From Acidobacteriota bacterium (GTDB lineage: Bacteria > Acidobacteriota > Blastocatellia > RBC074): a DNA stretch of 21,895 bases. The DNA lies in contig JADJXM010000008.1 in assembly GCA_016715865.1 (NCBI GenBank), forward strand, positions 1-21,895, written 5' to 3'. The position numbers and the translations under genes are program-made. The notes under the pieces are model-generated. The model did no database searches. It saw only the letters and a program-made list of their open reading frames with translations, and was not told where the DNA came from. Shown piece after piece: positions 13,444 through 21,895 of the stretch; the stretch's first letter is position 1; each line of letters opens with the position of its first letter.

Positions 13444-14214
13444 ATGCCCGAAAATTTAGTTTGCAGAGTAATTAGTTTCGACGTTCAACAAAACATCGTG
13501 ATAGTAATCGCTCATCGCGGCGCATCGCGCGCTGAACCGGAAAACACGCTGCGAGCCTTTGATCTGGCGATCAGGCAGGGCGCGCAGATGATCGAACTCG
13601 ACCTGCACGTGACGAGTGACGGGAATGTCGTGGTGATCCATGACCCGGAGCTCGACCATACGACCGATCTCTCGGGTCGGGTCGATAAGATGACGCTCGA
13701 ACAGGTCAGAAAGGCCAATGCGGGCAAGGGAGAGCGCGTGCCGACTCTTGAAGAGACGCTCGATCTGACAATGGGCCGGATCAGGCTCTATCTTGAGATC
13801 AAGGATCCGCGAGCGGCAGATGAAACACTACGGCAAATCAGAATGCGGGGTTGTGAGGCCGATTGCATGCTTGCATCTTTCGACATACAGCTCATGCGAA
13901 GACTCGGGGAGGAGGTGCGCGATATCGAACTCGGCATCATTCTCGGCAATGAAACGTTCAATCCGGTTGTGCGGTGGCGCGAGGCATTTCCATGGATCGC
14001 ACTGAGAAATATTCGTTACGACGTGCTCTGCATGCAGGTTGAATTGTGCTATGGAATGCTGGCGCGGAGGATCAAAGCTTCCGGGAAAAAGCTCTACGTC
14101 TGGACTGCGGATGAAGAGAAGGTTTTCGAGCGGATGATCTCTTATGGCGTCGATGGGATCGTGACCAATGAGCCCGACCGGCTGATCGAGTATTTGAAAA
14201 ACATGCCAGTCTAA
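13444..14214 (+). CDS. Glycerophosphodiester phosphodiesterase (GDPD family)
   Basis: This intact 256-residue protein hydrolyses glycerophosphodiesters to glycerol-3-phosphate and an alcohol. The motif set is complete: AHRGASRAEPENT (H24, R25, E33), ELDLHVTSDG (E51, D53, H55), VVIHDPELDHTT (H66) and YLEIKDP. The C-terminal VWTADEEKVFERM and GVDGIVTNEPD complete the TIM barrel. The ATG at 13444 adds ~18 residues before the barrel starts; the in-frame GTG at 13498 begins right at IVIAHRGA and may be the true start. No signal peptide is seen, so it is probably cytoplasmic (UgpQ-like). Its TAA overlaps the DUF1232 stop by four bases, the two genes being convergent. Confidence 0.93.
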   Translation: MPENLVCRVISFDVQQNIVIVIAHRGASRAEPENTLRAFDLAIRQGAQMIELDLHVTSDGNVVVIHDPELDHTTDLSGRVDKMTLEQVRKANAGKGERVPTLEETLDLTMGRIRLYLEIKDPRAADETLRQIRMRGCEADCMLASFDIQLMRRLGEEVRDIELGIILGNETFNPVVRWREAFPWIALRNIRYDVLCMQVELCYGMLARRIKASGKKLYVWTADEEKVFERMISYGVDGIVTNEPDRLIEYLKNMPV

Positions 14215-14693
14215 CTTCGCCGAACTCGTTTCTCATTGTAGCGGTCGATCGGTTCCGGGTCGGCAGGTGAAGAGAGCAACCCGCCTTTGATCTGCGGGGC
14301 GATCTCGACTCGACCGAGCAGGATGTGGCGAACGCGTTTTGGCAGCACGTACTGAGCAGCCCACGAGATCTTGTCGACGACCGAGACCAGATCGCCGGTG
14401 CCGTCCCAGTGCTCGCGCAGGACCTTGTCGTCAGTCCGGCCAAGCATCCGCAGCACGATCAGGGCGATCAGATAAAGATCGTCCACCTGACCAACGAATG
14501 GAATGAAATCCGGAATGAAATCCAGCGGCGATACAACATAGGCGATCGTTCCGACCAGCAGCGCTTTTTCCGTCAATGGGACGCGGTTGTCCTTGAAAAG
14601 CCTGAAAAGCAGTTTGAGGAAGTTCGGAATCAGCAGAATCGTCTGCCTGAGAAATCCGCGCGCCTGTTTTCGGTCGTTATTTTTAACGGTCAT
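14211..14693 (-). CDS. DUF1232 (YkvA-type) membrane-associated protein
   Basis: This intact 160-residue protein has the DUF1232 core with the signature AYVVSPLDFIPDFIPFVGQV (residues 51-70) followed by DD and a hydrophobic helix LYLIALIVLRML. A preceding amphipathic helix (FLRQTILLIPNFLKLLFRLF) also suits membrane association. The role of DUF1232 is unknown, with some members proposed at membrane or envelope stress. The C-terminal ~60 residues have no recognised motif. It is divergent from DUF971 and convergent with GDPD, so it is probably monocistronic. Confidence 0.9.
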   Translation of the reverse strand: MTVKNNDRKQARGFLRQTILLIPNFLKLLFRLFKDNRVPLTEKALLVGTIAYVVSPLDFIPDFIPFVGQVDDLYLIALIVLRMLGRTDDKVLREHWDGTGDLVSVVDKISWAAQYVLPKRVRHILLGRVEIAPQIKGGLLSSPADPEPIDRYNEKRVRRS

Positions 14694-14810
14694 CGTCTTG
14701 TCTCAACTGCTCCTTATGCCACTATTCTGTTGAATCGCTCCGCTCAATATATCACGACTGGTTGCGAGTCGGTCCCTTTGATGCTTTCATGTCCAAAAGC
14801 GTTGGTAAAC

Positions 14811-14822
14811 ATTGTATACAAT
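14811..14822. promoter_or_regulatory. Perfect 12-bp palindrome upstream of the DUF971 gene
   Basis: ATTGTATACAAT is self-complementary and lies 40 bases before the ATG at 14863, within the divergent DUF1232/DUF971 promoter region. It could be a regulator binding site and also contains a TATACA/TATAC -10-like sequence. No second copy is visible nearby. Confidence 0.4.
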
Positions 14823-14862
14823 TCACTGAAATTTGACACATAGCAACCATAAAGTACGCAAT

Positions 14863-15160
14863 ATGCAGGAACACTCATCGACAGCGGCATTTCCTGAGAG
14901 CCTTGAACTGACGGACGACAATGCAGTCATGCAGATCACCTGGGATGACGGGCATCTCAGCCGTCACCGGCTGGATGTCTTGCGCGCCGCGTGCCCATGC
15001 GCCATGTGCCAGGGTCATAGTCCATCACAGAGTCTCAACCTGAAACCGGATCAGTTCCCGGACATACGAATGATGGATCTGGCCCCGGTTGGCCGTTATG
15101 CCTATCACCTCGTATGGAGCGACGGGCACGACACGGGGATCTATACGCTGAAGATGCTGC

Positions 15161-15183
<23 letters not shown>
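14863..15183 (+). CDS. DUF971 protein (GBBH-like N-terminal domain)
   Basis: A 106-residue protein with the DUF971 signatures: MQITWDDGHLSRHRLDVLR (residues 23-41), the cysteine cluster CPCAMC (C44, C46, C49), and the C-terminal VGRYAYHLVWSDGHDTGIYT (residues 76-95). The domain occurs alone or fused to gamma-butyrobetaine hydroxylase and Mrp-type ATPases. The cysteines probably bind zinc or another metal. The start is the ATG at 14863; an in-frame TTG at 14833 lacks support. It overlaps the amidohydrolase frame by ~20 bases and may form an operon with it. Confidence 0.9.
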
Positions 15184-16526
<1,343 letters not shown>

Positions 16527-16553
16527 TGTCAGGGTCCACGACATCGTGGACTG
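16527..16553. repeat. Left terminal inverted repeat of the IS
   Basis: A perfect 27-bp match, in reverse complement, to 18133-18159. It begins TGTCAGGGTCC and ends GTGGACTG. It includes one CCACGACATCGTGG box. Confidence 0.95.
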
Positions 16554-16560
16554 AAATCGA

Positions 16561-16610
16561 CCACGACATCGTGGACTCACTAGTTGGGCAAAAGGACCAC
16601 GACATCGTGG
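16561..16610. repeat. Two internal left-end boxes of the IS
   Basis: CCACGACATCGTGG occurs at 16561-16574 and 16597-16610, both followed by ACTC. Each has 6-bp inverted arms (CCACGA/TCGTGG) around CA. The spacings between box starts are 25 and 36 bases from the terminal copy at 16536. They look like extra transposase-binding sites. Confidence 0.75.
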
Positions 16611-16678
16611 ACTCTTTTGCAGAAACCAGCGTCAATATTGCTTCTCATGCCCGTCTGAACCACCGATAACGTGGCGGG

Positions 16679-17934
16679 ATGAATGAGAAAAATATTGAAG
16701 AAATTCGTTGGCGTCGTCAGGCCTTCAGGTTCTTTGAAACAGGAAAATCTCCGGTCGAGATTCTCGCTCATATACCGCGCTCACGATCTTGGCTCTTCAA
16801 ATGGCAAAAACGGTTTGAAGAACACGGTTGGGCAGCGATCGATAGTTACCGAAGGCACCTCGTCATTCACCACAAAAGTATCCGGCAGATGCTGTTCGGT
16901 TGGTCGTCCGGGTCCGAAAACGTCTCGAAAAACAGACCGCCGGGCTGGTTAGTGCCCGCGCGATCCAACAGGAACTGCGCCGGAAGCGGATGCTCAAGTC
17001 GGTTCCTTCCCAAACGACTATAAAACGTTGGCTGCGGGAACAGGGAGTGGTCGAGTCGCCAATCACCTGCGCGGATCAGGCGTACTACCCGGCGTTGCCA
17101 TCGGCGCAAACAGCGGTGATCTTTTCATGCGACTGGATCTCTCGCTATTTGCCTGGCGGGGAAAAAGTTTACGCTTTTCATACACTCGACCTGCAGACTC
17201 ACGCGCTGGCGCAGACCCTGAGTTACGACAAAAGTACGGAGGCCGCCTGTGCTCATTTGCTGGCTGCCTGCCAACAAATCGGCTTGCCGGATTTGCTGCG
17301 GCTAGACAACGACGCGGCCTTCAATGGATTGGGCTTCAGGACGCGGTTGTTCGGGCGCTTTGTGCGCACAGCCTTGTGGCTTGGTATCGAACTGTTGTTC
17401 ATTCCGCCGGGCGAGCCCAAACGTAACCACGATGTCGAACGCGTCAACGGCTTGTGGGCGAGCAATTTCTGGGACAGGAATATTTTCGCTTCACGTCAGG
17501 CATTGCTGCGGAAAAGTCCACAGTTTCTCCAATGGTATGAGACCTATGCGCCGCCTTCGCTCAATGGACAAAGCGTGGCACAAGCAACCCGACAGCATCA
17601 ACGGTGTCAATTGCGCAAGCGACATCTGAACGCAATCCCCCAGGAATTGCCACTGACAGCCGGTCGAATTCATTTTGTCCGCAAGGTCAGCGCAACGGGT
17701 GAGATCGAAATTCTCAAAGAACTGTGGAAAGTTTCTCGCACTCTGAGCGGGCAGTATGTACTGGCAACGCTCGATCTGCGAAGAAAAGAATTGCTGGTTT
17801 ATCACAGGCGCTCAATGCGGGCTCGATCGCACCTGGTTTGTTGCTATGAGTATGAAATTGACGAAGCGATCAAACCATTGAGTCAGGAATATCGCCGTCG
17901 CATAAGATGTCTGAACATGTTGGACATAATTTGA
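16679..17934 (+). CDS. Transposase with rve/DDE integrase core, one frameshift
   Basis: The N-terminal frame (from ATG 16679) has a helix-turn-helix-like IRWRRQAFRFFETGKSP, then SRSWLFKWQKRFEEHG. Near 16846 the frame shifts by -1; KAPRHSPQKYPADAVRLVV then leads into a second helix-turn-helix (SQTTIKRWLREQGVV). The catalytic core follows: FSCDWI (first Asp), LRLDNDAAFNG (second Asp) and GEPKRNHDVERVNG (Glu). A C-terminal beta-barrel-like region (about 17650-17900) resembles the SH3-like tails of Mu-type transposases. Reconstructed length is ~418 residues. The frame change does not fall on a recognisable slippery heptamer, so an indel or decay is as likely as programmed frameshifting. The gene fills the IS between its terminal boxes. 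Confidence 0.9.
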
Positions 17935-18098
17935 AGATTCAAGTTTCATCTTGCGACAACCAGAGAGCGACCTGATTTGGGAAAAATTGATGTAATTTTC
18001 TTCTTCGTTTTTTCCAGTCGATATTGCGTAGAAAGGCTGTCAAACAACGGCATCCACGACTTCTTCTGGTAAGCCCCATCATTTTTTCAGGTCAGAGT

Positions 18099-18112
18099 CC
18101 ACGATGTCGTGG
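18099..18112. repeat. Internal right-end box of the IS
   Basis: CCACGATGTCGTGG, the reverse complement of the left-end boxes, preceded by GAGT. It lies 38 bases inside the terminal copy at 18137-18150. A possible half-site (CCACGACTTC) is upstream near 18054. Confidence 0.75.
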
Positions 18113-18132
18113 TCGCTGGCTCAACTAGTAAA

Positions 18133-18159
18133 CAGTCCACGATGTCGTGGACCCTGACA
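18133..18159. repeat. Right terminal inverted repeat of the IS
   Basis: A 27-bp exact reverse complement of 16527-16553, ending GGACCCTGACA and followed by the TCTACT duplication at 18160-18165. Confidence 0.95.
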
Positions 18160-18190
18160 TCTACTTTCTACTTTCTACTTTTTACTGTCC
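18160..18190. repeat. Right portion of the split heptamer hairpin
   Basis: TCTACTTTCTACTTTC units, ending TTTTTACTGTCC, pair with the arm at 16445-16473. It abuts the RDD gene stop (18192), placing the hairpin between two convergent genes. Confidence 0.75.
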
Positions 18191-18191
18191 A

Positions 18192-19018
<827 letters not shown>

Positions 19019-19038
19019 GCGTCAATTTTAATGCTATA

Positions 19039-19158
19039 GGAAAGTTTCCAGTTTCCAGTAATGAACACAATGGGTCATTTCAAGGTTACATGTTTAGCAC
19101 ATTTTCAGATGAATACTATCAACTGGAAACTTTTTCTTACTGGAAACTGGAAACTTCC
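19039..19158. repeat. GGAAACT-heptamer intergenic hairpin
   Basis: The left arm 19039-19061 (GGAAAGTTTCCAGTTTCC, then AGTAA) and right arm 19137-19158 (TTACTGGAAACTGGAAAC, then TTCC) are reverse complements apart from one base. A further half copy (AACTGGAAACTTTTT) lies at 19121-19135. Within the arms GGAAACT repeats at 7-bp spacing. The ~75-base centre is AT-rich. It sits between the DUF4252 gene and the RDD gene. Confidence 0.75.
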
Positions 19159-19188
19159 CCACTGGCCAGGCAAGTTTACTGACAATCA

Positions 19189-19743
<555 letters not shown>

Positions 19744-19806
19744 GCCATCTCCATCTTGCTCTAACTGCTCCATTCATTCTTTCAGTCTCTCTCCATTACT
19801 GTTGTA

Positions 19807-20730
19807 TCATTTATCGAAATATCCCTTGCGGGTTCGAGCGACGGCTCCATCGCGATTGAGTTTGACCGAGATCCTGCGAAATTCGCCGTTGTGCTTCGTC
19901 TTGTCGGGCGTAAAGCGAGGCTATAGAAGCGTGTGGATCTCGGATGCGACGCGGCGATAAGCGTCATCCAGATCGTCCTGCTGCCGCGTACAGTCACCTC
20001 GCCGCCCGTCTGCTCCGCCAGCAGCGCCAGGCTGTTCGCGGGCCGTCGCTTTTCTGGCTATCGGGTCCGACGCCGAGCAGCCCGCCGAAGAGAACGCCGA
20101 GCTTGTTGTAATGATTGCTGGCGCTGGAAGTAGTCGGATAGATCGTCACCCTCTCCGAACGCACGGCCTGCGGGTCATCGAAGGATGATTAGTCTCTTCA
20201 AGGCCGACCAGTGATTCGTCCTCGCCGTCTGTCAGCACGACTATCGCCTTGCGGGCATCGGATATCTGATCGAGATTATCAGTGCCTCCCACATCGAGTC
20301 GTAAAATGCGGTTCACTCAGAGATCTTCCTGATCTTTTCGATCGACTGCTTAGCACGGCCTCGTTGCTGGTGAAATCGGCCCAGAGTTCGATACTTGCAG
20401 TGAAAGCGACCGGGGGCGATTCTGTCCTGCGGGAGGCAATGCATCGATAAGTTCGCGCCGCATCGACCATCCTGTCGCGGCTCTTTTTCTGATACTCCCG
20501 CTCCAGATCCGAGCATCAGAATCGGAGTTGACTGGAGCGTTGACCGGCCCTGAAATGGGTCATTTCCTGCGCGGACCCCGTCCTCGTAAATCAAAAAATC
20601 CTCCTGGCGAAGCGACTTCAACGGCTGGCCGGCCTTGTCTACGGCTTTGACGTTCCAGATTGACCAGTCGCGTTTCAATTCGAATAGCTTCGCGATCGTT
20701 TGCAGCGGCCGAGCCGGGCGGAGTCAGCAT
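19807..20730 (-). CDS. VWFA-related secreted protein (acidobacterial type), frameshifted
   Basis: A classical acidobacterial VWFA-related protein (TIGR03436-like) broken by several indels. Markers in order: REAIRIETRLVNL near 20680, VKAVDKAGQPLKSLRQEDF and LIYEDGVR near 20640-20570, then ELWADFTSNEA near 20370. ARKAIVVLTDGEDES follows near 20255-20210, ERVTIYPTTSSASNHYNKLG near 20150-20090, LALLAEQTGGEV near 20020, and the end GEFRRISVKLNRDGAVARTR then KGYFDK with TGA at 19807. The MIDAS DxSGS that should follow IYEDG is scrambled by indels. VWFA domains bind metal and mediate protein contacts outside the cytoplasm. The 5' end is not resolved: no signal peptide is seen just upstream, so 20730 (an ATG) is only a boundary of convenience. 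Confidence 0.75.
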
Positions 20731-20932
20731 TGACTTCCGGCAATGACGATCTGTTTCGACTCTCCGGACAGGACAGGATGTCTTTCATCGCTAGTCGTGC
20801 CGTTTCAAAAGACGGTCGAGCAGATGGCGCGGACGAAGGCCCGGCGCCTCCACGATCGACATTGATCGAATCGATATCACCGGACCTCGGTGAAGGATCG
20901 AGCCGGAGTTCTACGTGATGGCGCTCGTCCTG

Positions 20933-21505
20933 TTATTACCGGCGATATCTGCCCCCCGCCTCAGAATCGAATTGCCGATCGGAAATCCCCTCAATCTTCA
21001 GATTATCCATAAGCGGGCCGCGGCATCCGGGTTGAACTTGTTACCTCCGACAAGCGACGGCCTCGCGCTCCTCGAAGGTGACGATTGCGAAGTGCACGTC
21101 CTTGCACGCATTGCGAGCATAAATGTAGGTCTGGACATTTTCCCTCCGTTTTGAATTGACGCGCACAGGGGCTGCCAGTCCTTGCGATATGCCTCGCGCA
21201 TAGAGCTGTTGAACGACAAGTTACCTGGGTGATTCGAAAATCGGCATCCTCAAAGACCGCCAACTTGAATCCCTTGACTCCGGCGGTACAGTCAACTTGA
21301 ATGCGAAGTTTACCGGCCCGAGCATCGGGAATGTGTGTTTTCCTGACGACAAATTGGTCTCGATGTATTTAACGACATCTTTGAACTCCTTCCCTTTCGC
21401 GCGGAAAGGCTGCTGCGCCTGAACGTCTGAAACGCCGGACAGTAACAAAGTCGCCAGTATCGCCAAAACAGTCATCGCCCGAATTAATCGTTGCAACAGT
21501 TTCAT
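20933..21505 (-). CDS. Unrecognised secreted protein, frameshifted
   Basis: A strong GGGAGGT lies 4 bases before the ATG at 21505. The signal peptide is clear (IRAMTVLAILATLLLSGVSD, cleavage near VQA). The mature part reads FKDVVKYIETNLSSGKHTFP, then in a second frame GFKLAVFEDADFRITQVT. A third stretch is SFNSSMREAYRKDWQPLCAS and IQNGGK, then VQTYIYARNACKDVHFAIVT in another frame. It ends FNPDAAARL and DNLKIEGI near a TAATAA at 20933-20938. At least three indels are needed, giving ~190 residues. I do not recognise the family. It is encoded between the second DUF4252 copy and the VWFA-related gene and probably belongs to the same exported set. It is possible, but unproven, that it continues into the VWFA-related frame as one protein. 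Confidence 0.5.
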
Positions 21506-21523
21506 ATTTACCTCCCTGGCTGG

Positions 21524-21605
<82 letters not shown>

Positions 21606-21629
21606 CCTGGTTCCGCCGAAATCCAAAGT

Positions 21630-21895
21630 CTAATCCCCCGGAACTCCGAAGTGTCCGCGCAACCTGGCCGATCTTTCAGGATCAGTTGGGCCCAAACATT
21701 GACCACGAACAGTTGTTTCGGATCGAAGACCAACACGCCGATCCGGAGATGATTCCGCCTTCGAGCATCAAATGGACTTCAGTATTCTCGCCGTCGCGCT
21801 TGCTGCGAACGCCGAACAATGCGCTCCCACCCGGGTGACTTGAGCTGAGTCCCGATAGCTTCGACGTCCGGTTCGCTGATCGATCCGTCCTTGTC
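21630..21895 (-). CDS. Second DUF4252 protein, C-terminal part, frameshifted
   Basis: The window ends inside this gene. Frame one gives DVEAIGTQLKSPGWERIV, matching IDSIRSQLRSPGWSKIV of the first DUF4252 copy. A second frame gives GVRSKRDGENTEVHLMLEGG (compare GVRSRKENENVDVHIGM). A third gives IGVLVFDPKQLFVVNVW, and a fourth ends DPERSARLRGHFGVPGD with TAG at 21630-21632 (compare DLEKLRDLEGQFGIP). Four frames in 266 bases means at least three indels. Homology to the intact copy makes the call firm although the N-terminus and signal peptide lie outside the window. Confidence 0.78.

Larger units (their letters stand above)
16527..18159. mobile_element. Complete 1633-bp insertion sequence with 27-bp TIRs
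   Basis: The ends are perfect 27-bp inverted repeats: left 16527-16553 starting TGTCAGGGTCCACGAC, and right 18133-18159, its exact reverse complement. TCTACT flanks both sides (16521-16526 and 18160-18165) as a 6-bp target duplication. Removing the element and one copy restores an in-phase TACTTTC heptamer run. Inside the left end are two further copies of the box CCACGACATCGTGG (16561-16574, 16597-16610) beside the one in the TIR (16536-16549). The right end has the TIR copy (18137-18150) plus one more (18099-18112). One rve-type DDE transposase is encoded. Terminal TGT and single-gene structure suggest an IS481-like or related family; exact family is unresolved. Confidence 0.93.

Noticed and set aside
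16900..17934. Independent second ORF of the IS
   Set aside because: Its first residues continue the N-terminal frame after a one-base change and no ribosome binding site precedes it, so it is treated as part of one transposase.

Overview
The window looks like a piece of an Acidobacteriota genome, probably Blastocatellia-like. The evidence is a C-terminal signature typical of acidobacterial VWFA-related secreted proteins, two DUF4252 secreted proteins, a DUF1800 protein, a TM2-like membrane protein of a type I associate with this phylum, and many intergenic inverted repeats. This placement is inferred from gene content and was not tested by alignment. There are no rRNA genes, tRNA genes, CRISPR arrays or phage genes that I can see.

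Layout. (1) 1-2883, minus strand: a broken two-component module in the order histidine kinase, NtrC-type sigma54 response regulator, peptidoglycan-binding-domain protein. Each is recognisable only by jumping between frames. (2) 2884-4328: an AT-rich stretch with an intact single-domain response regulator and a nucleotidyltransferase carrying one frameshift. (3) 4329-4847: a secreted DUF6265-like lipocalin-type protein with several frameshifts, convergent with the next block. (4) 11085-4853, minus strand: a long colinear run of DUF374 acyltransferase-like protein, TM2-like membrane protein, a 58-residue two-TM protein, a 150-residue two-TM protein, recO, ppdK (pyruvate phosphate dikinase) and a MobB-like P-loop NTPase. 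Two junctions overlap by ATGA. (5) 11226-13111: a large DUF1800 protein, followed by two kinds of intergenic repeat. (6) 13444-16382: GDPD phosphodiesterase (+), DUF1232 (-), then DUF971 and an exported amidohydrolase (+). (7) 16527-18159: a complete insertion sequence inside a pre-existing hairpin repeat. (8) 18192-21895, minus strand: an RDD membrane protein, a DUF4252 secreted protein, a VWFA-related protein, an unrecognised secreted protein and the C-terminal part of a second DUF4252 protein.

Sequence quality is the main caveat. Single- and double-base indels break many genes. They are densest in the first ~2.9 kb and the last ~2.1 kb and sparser in the middle. Even ppdK carries indels that cancel out. 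This looks more like consensus error, for example low coverage near contig ends, than wholesale pseudogenisation. Such genes are therefore given as one CDS across the frameshifts.

The most distinctive biology is in the repeats. The insertion sequence has 27-bp perfect terminal inverted repeats, a 6-bp target duplication, and three (left) and two (right) copies of a near-palindromic CCACGACATCGTGG box. It sits in an intergenic hairpin built of 7-bp units (AAAGTAG), and removing it restores the heptamer phase exactly. Related heptamer hairpins occur at two or three other gene boundaries. A different ~32-bp unit, present twice in each arm, forms a large palindrome at 13232-13430.
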